Source: Ruminiclostridium papyrosolvens C7
GTDB taxonomy: Bacteria > Bacillota > Clostridia > Acetivibrionales > DSM-1351
Assembly (NCBI RefSeq): GCF_000421965.1
Contig: NZ_ATAY01000098.1
Coordinates: 1 to 64,000 of the forward strand
DNA length: 64,000 nucleotides
Direction of reading: 5' to 3'
The notes beneath the pieces were generated by a model, which ran no database searches, was not told the origin of the DNA, and saw only the letters and a list, made by a program, of their open reading frames with translations. Positions within the stretch are counted from its first letter, which is position 1. Every line of letters starts with the position of its first letter. This document shows, piece by piece, positions 17,893 through 28,047 of the stretch. The position numbers and the translations under genes are program-made.

Positions 17893-18963
17893 TTAAGCCA
17901 TTTTTTTCAGAACTTCTATTACTGCATCTCCAACATCATTTGTCTTGGAGGTTCCTCCCATATCAGGAGTCAAATGCTTCTTTTCTACCATTACCTGCTC
18001 AATTGCATTTAATACTTTACTTCCCCAATTTTCATAACCAAAGAAATCAAGCATTTGGCTTACTGACCATATTGCCGCCAGTGGGTTTGCTTTTCCCTGT
18101 CCTGCTATGTCAGGTGCCGAACCGTGTACAGGTTCAAACATTGATGGAAAAGTCCTTTCAGGATTTATATTTGCACCGGCAGCCAGTCCCATTCCTCCTG
18201 ATATAGCCGCACCCAAATCTGTAATAATGTCTCCGAACAGGTTGGATGTTACTACTATCTGGAATCTCTCAGGCTGCTTTACAAAGAACATACAAGCAGC
18301 ATCTACAAGATATGAATATGTTTTTACATCCGGATATTCTTTTCCTACCTCTTCAAAAATCTGATCCCAGAACACCATTGAATAGTTGAGAGCGTTTGCC
18401 TTACTTATGCTTGTGAGGGTCTTACCTTCTTTTCTTGCAAGCTCGTATGCGTATCTGATAACACGCTCGCAGCCTTTGCGCGAAAATACTCCCGTTTGAA
18501 GTACAACCTCTTCAGGCTTGTCCTTGAATAGCCAATCTCCGGCACCGGCATACTCGCCCTCACTGTTTTCTCTTACTACAATCATGTCAATCTGGCTGCG
18601 GTCTACTCCCTTTAAAGGACATTCCGCACCCTCAAGGAGCTTTACCGGACGAAGGTTTACATACTGGTCAAAGCCTTTTCTGATTTTAAGAAGAAGACCC
18701 CAAAGGGATATGTGGTCGGGTACTCCCGGATAACCCACGGCACCAAGATAAATTGCATCAAACTTCTTGAGTTGTTCCATTCCATCATCTGCAATCATTT
18801 TTCCAGTCTTTACATAATACTCGCATCCCCAAGGAAATTCCGTGAACTCAAAATTAATTTTCGGGTTCAATTCTGATATTGTCTTTAATACTTTTACTCC
18901 TTCAGCAATTACTTCAGGACCTATTCCATCTCCGGCAACTACTGCAATCTTGTGTGTGTTCAT
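17893..18963 (-). CDS. Isocitrate/isopropylmalate-family dehydrogenase, tartrate / D-malate type
   Basis: 356 aa metal- and NAD(P)-dependent beta-decarboxylating dehydrogenase. GDGIGPEV (about 11-18) starts the family fold. [27 protein letters not shown] and [12 protein letters not shown] match the TtuC/DmlA subgroup closely, more so than Leu[21 protein letters not shown] and [18 protein letters not shown] are the metal- and cofactor-binding segments. The likely substrate is D-malate, tartrate or a related 2-hydroxyacid, giving an oxoacid and CO2; this is inferred from similarity. AGGGGTG precedes the ATG. It stands alone, with no leuCD or leuB partner nearby, and is not the isocitrate dehydrogenase (that is at 30.8 kb). 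Confidence 0.85.
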   Translation of the reverse strand: MNTHKIAVVAGDGIGPEVIAEGVKVLKTISELNPKINFEFTEFPWGCEYYVKTGKMIADDGMEQLKKFDAIYLGAVGYPGVPDHISLWGLLLKIRKGFDQYVNLRPVKLLEGAECPLKGVDRSQIDMIVVRENSEGEYAGAGDWLFKDKPEEVVLQTGVFSRKGCERVIRYAYELARKEGKTLTSISKANALNYSMVFWDQIFEEVGKEYPDVKTYSYLVDAACMFFVKQPERFQIVVTSNLFGDIITDLGAAISGGMGLAAGANINPERTFPSMFEPVHGSAPDIAGQGKANPLAAIWSVSQMLDFFGYENWGSKVLNAIEQVMVEKKHLTPDMGGTSKTNDVGDAVIEVLKKMA

Positions 18964-19031
18964 TTTAACACCCCTAACTCATTATATGTAAAATAATACA
19001 ATTTCATCAGCAGCCGTTTTATTATTTACTA

Positions 19032-19093
19032 CAAAAGACAGCTTTCCCTTAAGAAAACACTGTGTTTTCACAGGGAAAGCTGAAAGCTGTCTG
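19032..19093 (-). terminator. Nested-hairpin terminator after lon
   Basis: On the minus strand AGCTTTCCCT pairs with AGGGAAAGCT. Inside it is a second perfect hairpin (GAAAACAC / GTGTTTTC). The U run is TTTTG after GTC. An overlapping outer AGACAGCTTTC copy offers an alternative pairing. It lies in the 151-bp gap between lon and the dehydrogenase gene. Confidence 0.75.
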
Positions 19094-19114
19094 ACAATAA
19101 TCATTATTTTTTAA

Positions 19115-21457
19115 CTATTCCTTTTTATGAACAAGTGCATTTTCCAATACTGTATTCATATCAGGAGCACATATGAAATTTAGAGCCTGTCTTACATTCT
19201 CAGGTATTTCTTCTATATCTTTTTTATTGTCTACCGGAAGAATTATTGTCTCAATCCCAGCTCTATGTGCCGCCAGCACCTTTTCTTTGAGTCCGCCTAT
19301 GGGAAGGACTCTGCCTCTGAGTGTAATTTCCCCTGTCATAGCTACTTTTCTGTTTACAGGTAATCCTGACAAGGCGGACACCATTGCCGTTGCCAGTGTA
19401 ATTCCTGCTGAAGGTCCGTCTTTAGGAATTGCACCTTCGGGAACATGTATGTGTATGTCATTTTTTTCGTAAAACTTCTCATCTATTTTCAAGTCCGTGC
19501 ATCTTGACCTTATAAAACTCATAGCCGCCTTGGCAGATTCTTTCATAACATCACCCAAATGCCCCGTAAGCTCCAACTTGCCATTACCCTGCATAAGGTT
19601 TACTTCTATTGAAAGTGTATCACCGCCTACAGGAGTCCATGCAAGGCCAGTGGCAATACCGATTTCATCCTTTTCCCCTGCATAATCAAACCTGAACCTC
19701 TTAACTCCAAGAAATTTCTCCAGATTATTTCTGTTTACTGTCACAGATTTTTTATTTTCAGATACCAGAACCTTGGCAACTTTTCTGCAAACGGAGCCTA
19801 TCTCTCTTTCCAGATTTCTTACCCCTGCCTCACGTGTATAGTAATTGATAATATCCCTTACAGTTCCTTCGTCTATCCTTATATTTTTTGATGATAGACC
19901 GTGAAGTTTTATCTGTTTTGGGAGCAGGTATTTCATAGCTATATTTGCCTTGTCCTCTTCTGTATAGCTTGAAAGATTAATTATCTCCATTCTATCAAGC
20001 AGTGGTCTCGGTATTGTATCCAGAGTATTGGCAGTAGTCAGGAACAATGAATTTGATAGATTAAACGGCAGCTCCATATAGTGATCCCTGAAAGCAAAGT
20101 TTTGTTCTGAATCCAGTACTTCCAGCATAGCTGAAGCAGGGTCTCCTCTGAAATCGCTGCTCATTTTATCTATTTCATCCAGAAGTATCAAAGGATTGTT
20201 TGAGCCCGCCTGTTTTAAGGCTGATATTATTCTCCCGGGCATTGAACCAACATATGTTCTTCTATGTCCTCTTATCTCCGACTCATCCTTTACACCACCA
20301 AGAGAAATACGTACATAGTTTCTGTTCAGTGCTTTTGCTATAGACTTTGCAATGGATGTCTTACCCACTCCCGGTGGTCCTACAAGACAAAGAATAGGAC
20401 CTTTCAGGCTATTTTTGAGCTTCTGAACCGCCAAATATTCTATTATTCTTTCCTTTACCTTTGTAAGACCGTAATGGTCTTTCTCCAGAATTTCTTCTGC
20501 ACTTTTCAGATCTATATGCTCTTGTGTTGATTTATTCCATGGCAAATCAAATATCCAATCAAGGTAGGTTCTGATTACACCGCCTTCAGCAGAACCCTGA
20601 GGCATTTTCAAAAGCCTGTCCAATTCCTTCTGAACCTTCTTTTCAACCTCTTCCGGAAGCCCGGCTGATTTTAGTTTTTCCTTGTATTCCTCAACCTCAC
20701 CGGCAATTCCCTCTCTGTCACCAAGCTCAGTTTGTATTGCCTTCATCTGTTCACGAAGATAGTATTCTTTCTGGAGCTTATCTATTTGTTTTCTTACTTT
20801 TGAATTTATATCTTTTTCAATCTCAAGTATTTCTGTTTCCTGATATAAAATTTCCAGTAGTTTTTCAACCCTTCTCAGAGGGTGGAATTCTGAAAGTATA
20901 GCCTGCTTCTGCTCAACCTTCAGAGGTATATTATTTGCTATTATATCGGAAACCTGACTTATGTTGCTAATCTCCACAACCGAAAGGGCTGTATCCGGAG
21001 AAACCTTTCCGCTGAGTTTTACATAATCCTCAAAGGCCGAAACCAGCCTTCTTTTCAAAGCTTCTACTTCATTTTCGACAAAGTCCTCTTCTTCTATAGT
21101 CGTCTCAACCACTTCTGCAATGAAAAAAGGATCATTCTGGACAATTTTCTTTATTTCGGCCCTGTGTATGCCTTCAACAAGAACTCTTATTGTATCACCC
21201 TGAAGTTTAAGTAACTGCTTAACCTTTGATACAGTACCGATTGAATAAATATCATCAGCACCGGGAGAATCAGCCGAAGCATCTTTTTGTGCAACAAGAA
21301 AAATCAGTTGGTCATTGATCATTGCCTCTTCGAGTGCCTTTATGGATTTATCCCTTCCTACATCAAAGTACAAGGTCATAAAAGGGAAAACCGTTAGTCC
21401 CCTGAGCGGAAGCAGCGGTAATTGCTTTTTCTGTTTTTTTTCACTTTTGTCAGCCAT
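19115..21457 (-). CDS. lon: ATP-dependent protease La (LonA)
   Basis: 780 aa cytosolic AAA+ serine protease for misfolded and regulatory proteins. The N-terminal LON substrate domain ([22 protein letters not shown]) is followed by a coiled coil, an AAA+ module with Walker [10 protein letters not shown], and a protease domain with the dyad Ser683 (GPSAG) and Lys726 (GGLKEK). The frame stays open to 21556, but ATG 21457 has GAGAGG upstream and starts at the conserved MADKSEKK, so the upstream extension is not coding. It begins 102 bp after the pyk stop. No HrcA (CIRCE) operator was seen in the gap. Confidence 0.95.
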   Translation of the reverse strand: MADKSEKKQKKQLPLLPLRGLTVFPFMTLYFDVGRDKSIKALEEAMINDQLIFLVAQKDASADSPGADDIYSIGTVSKVKQLLKLQGDTIRVLVEGIHRAEIKKIVQNDPFFIAEVVETTIEEEDFVENEVEALKRRLVSAFEDYVKLSGKVSPDTALSVVEISNISQVSDIIANNIPLKVEQKQAILSEFHPLRRVEKLLEILYQETEILEIEKDINSKVRKQIDKLQKEYYLREQMKAIQTELGDREGIAGEVEEYKEKLKSAGLPEEVEKKVQKELDRLLKMPQGSAEGGVIRTYLDWIFDLPWNKSTQEHIDLKSAEEILEKDHYGLTKVKERIIEYLAVQKLKNSLKGPILCLVGPPGVGKTSIAKSIAKALNRNYVRISLGGVKDESEIRGHRRTYVGSMPGRIISALKQAGSNNPLILLDEIDKMSSDFRGDPASAMLEVLDSEQNFAFRDHYMELPFNLSNSLFLTTANTLDTIPRPLLDRMEIINLSSYTEEDKANIAMKYLLPKQIKLHGLSSKNIRIDEGTVRDIINYYTREAGVRNLEREIGSVCRKVAKVLVSENKKSVTVNRNNLEKFLGVKRFRFDYAGEKDEIGIATGLAWTPVGGDTLSIEVNLMQGNGKLELTGHLGDVMKESAKAAMSFIRSRCTDLKIDEKFYEKNDIHIHVPEGAIPKDGPSAGITLATAMVSALSGLPVNRKVAMTGEITLRGRVLPIGGLKEKVLAAHRAGIETIILPVDNKKDIEEIPENVRQALNFICAPDMNTVLENALVHKKE

Positions 21458-21559
21458 GTCTATCCTCTCATTTTTCCATAAAATATACCAATTAGCATTA
21501 ATTATTATAACCTTATTGACTTTCCAGTTCAACTGATAAATCCCTTTTTCAGACATTTA

Positions 21560-23302
21560 TCAATTACATCTGATTATCAGGCCTCTTTCAGAATCAACTG
21601 TTACTACGGAGCCCGATTTCAATATTTTAGTAGCATTTTCAGCCCCTACTACTACAGGTATATCCAGTGCCAAGCCAACTGTTGCAGTATGGCATGACTG
21701 TCCGTGTTCTTCGACAACTATGGCAGATGCCCTCTTTATTATGGGAAGCATAGAGTTATCTGTAAATGGGACAACTAATATATTACCATCGCTGAATTTA
21801 TCCATTGCTTCTTTAGCATTCTGGGCAACACATAATTCACCTGTTGCACAGGCCGCACCGATTCCAACACCCTGAACCAACACTTTTCCCACAATATGCA
21901 CTTTAAGCGTATTGGTTGTTCCGCTTATTCCGGCAGGCATTCCTGCAGTTATTACTGCCAAGTCACCGTTTTTAACAAGGCCGGATTCCAGTGCTTTTTC
22001 AATACCGTTGTCAAACATTTCATCTGTTGTATTTGCAATTCCTACTAAATACGGTAATACTCCCCACGATAAGTTCAACTGCCTTTGCACCTTTGGATTT
22101 GCTGTTGTTGCAATTATTGGGCAAGCAGGACGGAATCTGGCTATCATTCTGGCAGTGTGTCCCGACTGTGTAACCGTTATTATTGCAGAAGCCTTTAAGT
22201 CCAGCGCAGTAGTACAGGTTGCATGACTGATAGCATTTGTAACACTGGAATTTAATTCGGAACGTGCAGTTGTGAATCTCTTCCAGTAATCCATAGATCT
22301 TTCAGCCTTCTCGGCAATCCTTGCCATTACCTCAATGGTTTCAAGTGGGTACTTACCCGCAGCTGTTTCCCCTGAAAGCATTACACAGCTTGTTCCATCA
22401 AATATAGCATTTGCAACGTCGCTTGCTTCGGCTCTTGTAGGTCTAGGATTTCTAATCATAGAGTCAAGCATTTGGGTAGCAGTTATTACAGGCTTACCGG
22501 TCTGATAACATTTTTCTATAATGTTCTTTTGAACAATTGGAACCTCTTCTACAGGTATTTCTACACCAAGGTCTCCCCTTGCTACCATTATTCCGTCAGA
22601 AACCTTAAGAATATCATTGAAGTTCTTTATACCTTCTCTATTCTCAATTTTTGCTATTATTAATATATCCTTGCCGCCATTCTTTTCAAGTACCTTCCTT
22701 ATCTCCACAACATCGGAAGCTTTTCTTACGAATGAGGCTGCAATGATATCAAAGTCGTTCTCTATACCGAATTTGATATCATCAATATCCTGTTTTGTCA
22801 GGGCAGGCAGTTTGATTTCCGCACCGGGTACATTTATTCCCTTGTGATTCCCTACTGCCCCACCGTTAAGAACTCTACAGTAAATATCCTTGTTCTTTAT
22901 TTCAGTAACTTCAAGTTCAACCAAACCATCGTTAATAAGTATTTTGCTTCCCTTTGAAACGTCCTTGTAAAGCTCTTTGTAGGTAATTGTACATTTTGTT
23001 TCATCACCTATTATATCCTTGTTAACAAGTATAAACTCATCATTTTCACTAAGTATGACCTGGCCGTCCTTAAATTTGCCGGTTCTTATTTCAGGCCCTT
23101 TTGTATCAAGTAATAAAGGTATTGGAAGATTAAGTTCTTCTCTTATTTTCTTTACTAAGTCTGCCCTCTTTTTATGTTCTTCATGTGTTCCGTGGGAAAA
23201 ATTCAATCTTGCCAGACTCATTCCGCCAAGCATCATATTCCTTAATACGTCCTCATTATCAGAAGCAGGCCCCAATGTACAAATTATTTTTGTTCTCCTC
23301 AT
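21560..23302 (-). CDS. pyk: Pyruvate kinase with C-terminal PEP-utilising domain
   Basis: 580 aa, catalysing phosphoenolpyruvate + ADP to pyruvate + ATP. The catalytic barrel starts MRRTKIICTLGPASDNEDVL. IIAKIENREGIKNF carries the signature Lys/Glu, and MLSGETAAGKYP is the active-site loop. After the usual ~470 residues there is an extra ~105-residue PEP-utiliser/phosphohistidine domain (about 475-580), with His538 in the GQSCHTATVGLALDIPVVVG segment, as in Bacillus and many clostridia. The flanking residues differ from the usual TSHAA phosphohistidine motif (here CHTAT). GGAGG lies before the ATG. Confidence 0.95.
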   Translation of the reverse strand: MRRTKIICTLGPASDNEDVLRNMMLGGMSLARLNFSHGTHEEHKKRADLVKKIREELNLPIPLLLDTKGPEIRTGKFKDGQVILSENDEFILVNKDIIGDETKCTITYKELYKDVSKGSKILINDGLVELEVTEIKNKDIYCRVLNGGAVGNHKGINVPGAEIKLPALTKQDIDDIKFGIENDFDIIAASFVRKASDVVEIRKVLEKNGGKDILIIAKIENREGIKNFNDILKVSDGIMVARGDLGVEIPVEEVPIVQKNIIEKCYQTGKPVITATQMLDSMIRNPRPTRAEASDVANAIFDGTSCVMLSGETAAGKYPLETIEVMARIAEKAERSMDYWKRFTTARSELNSSVTNAISHATCTTALDLKASAIITVTQSGHTARMIARFRPACPIIATTANPKVQRQLNLSWGVLPYLVGIANTTDEMFDNGIEKALESGLVKNGDLAVITAGMPAGISGTTNTLKVHIVGKVLVQGVGIGAACATGELCVAQNAKEAMDKFSDGNILVVPFTDNSMLPIIKRASAIVVEEHGQSCHTATVGLALDIPVVVGAENATKILKSGSVVTVDSERGLIIRCN

Positions 23303-23546
23303 TTTTGTCCTCCATATATACCATTTATTTTGTTTTAAATATATTATTATTGCTACGGTTTTATTGCATAAGTATCTAATTTATGATATTTTATTTTTTG
23401 CTCCTTGTCTACACATGTAATTATTTTGTTATTTTGGTTATACCCATGTTTTACATTTTTAACCTCATTAAAGTTACATATCTGTATTATTATTATCAAA
23501 CTGTAAAAAATAATTATTACTAAAGCACTGGAGGTACTTTAAATTA

Positions 23547-24917
23547 ATGGAAAAAAAATCGCAGGAAAGAGAAAGGTTTTCAACAGGATTAGCAGTATTT
23601 TTTGCAACACTAAGTTCTGCAGTAGGTCTTGGCAATATCTGGAAGTTTCCTTATCTTACAGGCAAGTACGGTGGAGGTGCTTTTCTACTGATATATTTTA
23701 TATGTATTGTCCTTGTTGCACTGCCTGTTATGATAAGTGAACTATATATCGGAAGAAAAACCAGAAAAAATCCTATAGGTGCCATATCTTCCATTAAACC
23801 AAGAGGCCCATGGAAAATAATAGGGTATATGGGGATATTATCGGCTTTTTTTATTCTTTTCTTCTACAGCTCTGTGGCAGGCTGGACTTATTCCTATATT
23901 TTCAAGGGTTTGTCAGGAATTTTTGCAAACAGTACTTATAAAGACTTGGACAACATATTCAATCAAACCGTTTCTTCTCCGGTTGTGCCTATTATATGGC
24001 AGTTTATAGCTATCTTTGTAGTAGCGTCAATTCTCATTCTTGGCGTAAAAAAAGGTATTGAACGAATGACCAAAGTTTTGATGCCTATATTACTTATTCT
24101 AATTATAATCTGCGATATACGTTCATTGACATTGCCGGGTGCTATGGAGGGATTGGCTTTCATTTTTAAGGTGGACTTTTCCAGTATTACAAAAGAAGTT
24201 ATTTTAATGGCATTAGGGCTTTCTTTTTTCAAACTGTCTTTGGGAATGGGAACTATTATTACCTATGGCAGCTACTTTACCTCTGACAACAATATGATTG
24301 CTACCGCCGGAAGGGTTGCCGTGTCAGATACAATTGTTTCGCTTCTGGCAGGTATAGCAATTTTTCCAGCTGTTTTCTCCTTTGGCATGACTCCTCAGCA
24401 AGGCCCCGGACTGTTGTTTAAAACTCTACCGTTGGTCTTTGCAAAAGTACCCTTTGGCAGAGTGCTTATAGTGTTATTCTTTATATTGTCGGCCATTGCA
24501 GCAACAACCGCAATGCTCTCAATGTTAGAGGTTGTGGTTACCTACTTTGTGGAAGAAAAGAAAACATCTAGAAGAAAAGCAGTTTTGATATGTTCCTCAA
24601 TAGTTCTGATTATCGGAACATTTGTTACCATGTCTCAGAACGGAGCTAACCCAATAAGCAAAATAAAACCCTTCGGTTTAAACTTATTTGATTTGTTTGA
24701 TCAGGTTTCTTCAAATATATTGTTACCTCTTGGCGGACTACTCATCGCATTGTTCGCAGGTTATGTTATAAATAAAAATGATATAAAAACAGAGCTTTCC
24801 AATTATGGAGAGTTGAAAAACCAGACACTCATAAGGATTTATACCTTTTTGGTAAGGTATATTACACCGGTTCTGCTGTTTATTGTTTTCATGAGTATGA
24901 TAGGAGTTTGGGGATAA
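23547..24917 (+). CDS. Na+-dependent amino acid transporter, NSS/SNF family
   Basis: 456 aa inner-membrane symporter of the neurotransmitter:sodium symporter (LeuT-fold) family, about 11 TM segments, the usual bacterial number. The first helix shows the hallmark SSAVGLGNIWKFPYLTGKYG (about 20-39), whose broken TM1 binds Na+ and substrate. ELYIGR and LGLSFFKLSLGMGTIITYGSY (TM6 region) also match. The substrate is unknown; bacterial members take up hydrophobic or aromatic amino acids. GGAGGT is 11 nt from ATG. Single gene, convergent with citrate synthase; only a weak hairpin without a U run overlaps its stop codon. Confidence 0.92.
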   Translation: MEKKSQERERFSTGLAVFFATLSSAVGLGNIWKFPYLTGKYGGGAFLLIYFICIVLVALPVMISELYIGRKTRKNPIGAISSIKPRGPWKIIGYMGILSAFFILFFYSSVAGWTYSYIFKGLSGIFANSTYKDLDNIFNQTVSSPVVPIIWQFIAIFVVASILILGVKKGIERMTKVLMPILLILIIICDIRSLTLPGAMEGLAFIFKVDFSSITKEVILMALGLSFFKLSLGMGTIITYGSYFTSDNNMIATAGRVAVSDTIVSLLAGIAIFPAVFSFGMTPQQGPGLLFKTLPLVFAKVPFGRVLIVLFFILSAIAATTAMLSMLEVVVTYFVEEKKTSRRKAVLICSSIVLIIGTFVTMSQNGANPISKIKPFGLNLFDLFDQVSSNILLPLGGLLIALFAGYVINKNDIKTELSNYGELKNQTLIRIYTFLVRYITPVLLFIVFMSMIGVWG

Positions 24918-24957
24918 CGCAACTTAAGCGTTTCCCCATCCTTATTAAAAAGAATAA

Positions 24958-26310
24958 TTATCTTTCTTCCATCGGTAAGAATTTGTGCGGCTTTGAAATA
25001 CTCTTGTATGCAGGCCTTATTATCTTTTGCATGCAAACTACCTCTTCAATTCTGTGGGCACACCAGCCAACTATTCTTGCAACTGCAAATAAAGGTGTGA
25101 ACAGTTCGGTTGGAATTCCCAGTGCGTCATATACAAATCCTGAGTAAAGGTCAACATTGGCACAAATATTTTTAGTTGTACCTTTTGCCTGTGCAAATAC
25201 TTCAGGTGCAATTCTTTCAACAGCATCATACAGCAGGAACTCTCTTTCCCTTCCCTTTTCGATTGCCAGATGGTGCGCCTTTTCCTTTAGCAGTATTGTT
25301 CTCGGGTCTGACAAAGTATACACGGCATGGCCCATTCCGTATATGAGGCCTGCCTTGTCAAAGGCTTCCTTGTTGATTATCTTTATCAGATAATTTCTGA
25401 TTTCATCATCGTCCGCCCAATCTTGAACGTTTTCCTTTATATCTGTAAGCATATTCATTGCTTTTATGTTTGCTCCACCGTGCTTCGGTCCCTTCAGAGA
25501 GCCGACTGCAGCAGCAATGGCTGAATATGTATCTGTTTCGGTAGAAGAGACTACTCTTGCAGCAAACGTAGAGTTGTTTCCTCCTCCATGCTCTGCGTGA
25601 AGTACCAGTGCAAGGTCAAGTATTTCAGCCTCAGACTGCGTATATTTATTGTCAGGCCTGATCATATGCAGTATATTTTCAGCTGTTGACAATTCAGGTA
25701 AAGGACTATGGATATATAGACTTTGCCCTCCGTAATAGTGAGACTTTGCCTGAAATCCGTAAGCCACCATTGTAGGAAATCTAGCTATCAGCTCAATGCT
25801 CTGTCTTAAAAGATTTCTAGGGTCTATACCGTCGGGTTCTTCATCAAATGAATAAGAAACAAGTACACTTCTTGCAAGCTTGTTCATAATGTCTGAGCTG
25901 GGTGCCTTCAATATCATATCCTCGGTAAAGCCGTTTGGTAACGCTCTTAATCCTCCCAACAACTCCGTAAACTCTGACAGCTCATCACTATTTGGGAGCT
26001 TACCGAACAACAGCAGATAACATACTTCTTCAAAGCCAAATCTTTTCTCCTGCTGAAATCCCCTTACCAACTCGTAAACGTCTATACCTCTGTAAACAAG
26101 ACGACCTTCGTCTTCTTTTCTCTCGCCTTCGTACATAACATAACCATGGACCTCACCTATTTCGGTCAATCCCACCAGAACTCCGGAACCATCGCTATTT
26201 CTTAGTCCTTTTTTAACACTGTATTTTGTAAAATATTCCGGGTCAATTCTGTTTACACAATCAACTACACTTACCATCTTATCAATATAATCATTTAATT
26301 TTTTTTCCAT
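24958..26310 (-). CDS. gltA: Citrate synthase
   Basis: 450 aa Si-type citrate synthase family, condensing oxaloacetate and acetyl-CoA. Active-site regions: HAEHGGGNNSTF (oxaloacetate His), GSLKGPKHGGANIKA and GMGHAVYTLSDPR, with ELFTPLFAVARIVGWCAH near the C terminus. It has an N-terminal extension of about 40 residues relative to short forms, as in several clostridia. With the NADP-IDH at 30.8 kb it supplies 2-oxoglutarate for glutamate synthesis in the incomplete oxidative branch. It is monocistronic with a clear promoter about 145 bp upstream. Confidence 0.93.
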   Translation of the reverse strand: MEKKLNDYIDKMVSVVDCVNRIDPEYFTKYSVKKGLRNSDGSGVLVGLTEIGEVHGYVMYEGERKEDEGRLVYRGIDVYELVRGFQQEKRFGFEEVCYLLLFGKLPNSDELSEFTELLGGLRALPNGFTEDMILKAPSSDIMNKLARSVLVSYSFDEEPDGIDPRNLLRQSIELIARFPTMVAYGFQAKSHYYGGQSLYIHSPLPELSTAENILHMIRPDNKYTQSEAEILDLALVLHAEHGGGNNSTFAARVVSSTETDTYSAIAAAVGSLKGPKHGGANIKAMNMLTDIKENVQDWADDDEIRNYLIKIINKEAFDKAGLIYGMGHAVYTLSDPRTILLKEKAHHLAIEKGREREFLLYDAVERIAPEVFAQAKGTTKNICANVDLYSGFVYDALGIPTELFTPLFAVARIVGWCAHRIEEVVCMQKIIRPAYKSISKPHKFLPMEER

Positions 26311-26451
26311 ATCTTCTCCATTTCCGGCATTGGATAAAACATTTTTTATGCCTGTGCCACTATTTATTTGCTAAATTAATCAAAATTTATTTTGTTCTAG
26401 TATGAATTATCAGAGGCCTGTTCTTTCACAAAAAGTTCCCAATCTATACTA

Positions 26452-26480
26452 ATTGTATAATAATTCATTTGTCAGTGCAA
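26452..26480 (-). promoter_or_regulatory. Promoter of the citrate synthase gene
   Basis: On the minus strand TTGCAC is followed after exactly 17 bp by TACAAT, a good sigma-A match. The distance to the ATG leaves a leader of about 135 nt. Confidence 0.7.
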
Positions 26481-26554
26481 GTTTAATTTGTTAAAAATTC
26501 ATCAATATCGATATACAAATTTCCCAAAGGCCTTGAACCTTGCCGTTTATAAGA

Positions 26555-26610
26555 AAAAACAAAGGCTTGAGTCAATCGGGGAAATATCCGTGTTTAACTC
26601 AAGCCTTTTA
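26555..26610 (-). terminator. Terminator after the SEC-C protein gene
   Basis: AAGGCTTGAGT (26562-26572) pairs perfectly with ACTCAAGCCTT (26597-26607). Minus-strand reading is followed by TTGTTTTTTCTT. It lies 37 bp past the SEC-C gene stop. Confidence 0.8.
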
Positions 26611-26646
26611 TTTACGTGTATAATTATTCTCTAATATCAAAAAATC

Positions 26647-27141
26647 TTACTTTCCGCAACATTTCTTGTATTTTTTCCCACTCCCACAAGGGCAGGGGTC
26701 ATTTCTGCCAACTTTATTGCTTATAGCAATTCCTGCCTTTCTGTATTCAGTAGTAATTTCTTTTCTTCTTTCAACAGTAAGTATGTCTTCCCATTCAGGC
26801 AGGTTGTATAACCATTCTGCTTTTGCATCCAGCATGTTAAAATACAGCTTTTCGTAATCTATTTCCGCATCCAGAACTGTTGTTTCATCTAATGACTCCA
26901 AATCAATCTCTTGTACGAGACTGGTATTTATTCCGTCCAAGAAACCTGTAAATGTAACATTATCCATATTAAACGTACTTGCAAGTTCTTTCAGTTCGCC
27001 TTTCAAGGTCTTTAAATTATTGCCTAATATATATGCGTAGTTATCTTTTTCCTTTAAAAAATAATCTTTCCAAAAAGACTCATTTTCTTGTGGAGTTCTT
27101 TCAGCATCCGCAATTTCTCTCCACTGTTCGTATATCGACAT
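26647..27141 (-). CDS. SEC-C motif protein
   Basis: 164 aa cytosolic protein. The last ~19 residues are a SEC-C zinc-binding motif, [20 protein letters not shown] (CxCxnCC), the same module that ends SecA. The first ~140 residues are acidic and helical, with no recognised domain. It lacks the SecA ATPase, so it is a stand-alone SEC-C protein. The zinc site probably mediates binding to the translocon, SecB-like partners or ribosomes, as known for SecA-type motifs; the partner here is unknown. GGAG lies before the ATG. Confidence 0.85.
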   Translation of the reverse strand: MSIYEQWREIADAERTPQENESFWKDYFLKEKDNYAYILGNNLKTLKGELKELASTFNMDNVTFTGFLDGINTSLVQEIDLESLDETTVLDAEIDYEKLYFNMLDAKAEWLYNLPEWEDILTVERRKEITTEYRKAGIAISNKVGRNDPCPCGSGKKYKKCCGK

Positions 27142-27343
27142 AACAACTACTCCTTTTCTTATAAAATCTCATGCTATTATACCATAAACAAATTAATCAT
27201 ACACTAATTATTTGAATTCCCTACAATATAAAATTTTTGTATGATTCTTTTTTATTTAATACTTATGTTAACTTTTCCCCATTCCACCGCATATATTGAT
27301 ATATGACTACTCAAATTTATTATAGAACATGGTGGTGAATTTT

Positions 27344-27997
27344 ATGGATTATGACTTTTTTGACATTGATCAGGCTGACAGTCTGAGACAAATGCCCGGC
27401 ATCTCATATGTCAGGCTGTTTCACGCTTCTCCGGGAACTCCTGCTGCTGATGTCTATGCAAATGACAGACTTATTGCCAGAGGACTTTCATATGGACAGT
27501 TTACTGAATATATGCCATTGGCTACAGGTACGTACAAGATTGAGGTGTACCCTGCCGGACAGAAGAATACTCCAATATTGAGTATAAATCTCCCCATATC
27601 GGAAAAACAGGTATTTACTCTGGCCGTAATCGGAATCCTTCCAAGAATAGGAATACTGCCTGTTGAAGATGAATATGAAACTCTTGCTCCAGGCAGAGTT
27701 AACATCAGGTTTGCTAACCTCTCACCTAATTCCGGCAACCTTGATCTTGTTTTAAGAGGAGGCCCGGCAGTATTTACAAATGTAGGATATACTGAAGTTT
27801 CCGATTACAGGAGCTTCCCTCCGGGTAGATACAACTTTTTTGTCAGACCGTCCAACTCGTCAACCAATCTCTTATTTGTGCCTGTAAATCTTCTCCCGAG
27901 AAGAAACCTGACTTTCTACGTTGTTGGAAATCAAGGGATTCAACCCGGACTGCAAGTATACATCCCTATGGACGGTACTACCTATCTGAGAGTGTAA
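27344..27997 (+). CDS. DUF4397 domain protein
   Basis: 217 aa, no signal peptide. Two related beta-rich repeats: residues about 16-110 (VRLFHASPGTPAADVYANDR) and about 118-212 (VNIRFANLSPNSGNLDLVL), both typical of DUF4397. Biochemical role unknown. The plus-strand frame opens at ATG 27329, but ATG 27344 has GGTGGTGA at a normal distance. It stands alone between divergent SEC-C and convergent asnS genes. Upstream, CATATATT near 27291 vaguely recalls a sporulation sigma -10, too weak to call. Confidence 0.85.
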   Translation: MDYDFFDIDQADSLRQMPGISYVRLFHASPGTPAADVYANDRLIARGLSYGQFTEYMPLATGTYKIEVYPAGQKNTPILSINLPISEKQVFTLAVIGILPRIGILPVEDEYETLAPGRVNIRFANLSPNSGNLDLVLRGGPAVFTNVGYTEVSDYRSFPPGRYNFFVRPSNSSTNLLFVPVNLLPRRNLTFYVVGNQGIQPGLQVYIPMDGTTYLRV

Positions 27998-28006
27998 AAC
28001 ATAAAA

Positions 28007-28046
28007 GGGAGCTTTTCACATTTTTTTGTGAAGCTCCCTCATTTTT
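28007..28046. terminator. Terminator between DUF4397 gene and asnS
   Basis: GGGAGCTTTTCACA pairs with TGTGAAGCTCCC (2-nt bulge) around a T-rich loop, then TCATTTTT. It ends 2 bp before the convergent asnS stop and may work in both directions. Confidence 0.8.
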
Positions 28047-28047
28047 A

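Larger units (their letters stand above)
26311..26646. other. Intergenic region holding a promoter and a terminator
   Basis: 336 bp without a gene. The left part is a long citrate synthase 5' leader (about 135 nt). The middle holds its promoter (26452-26480). The right part holds the terminator of the SEC-C gene (26555-26610). The leader contains no obvious riboswitch core or U-run hairpin. Confidence 0.6.

Noticed and set aside
21458-21556. N-terminal extension of Lon
   Set aside because: The extension has no RBS and an atypical composition; ATG 21457 has a good RBS and starts the conserved N terminus.
24910-24937. Hairpin at the NSS transporter stop as terminator
   Set aside because: The GGGGATAACGC/GCGTTTCCCC stem has a bulge and no U run on either strand; too weak to list.
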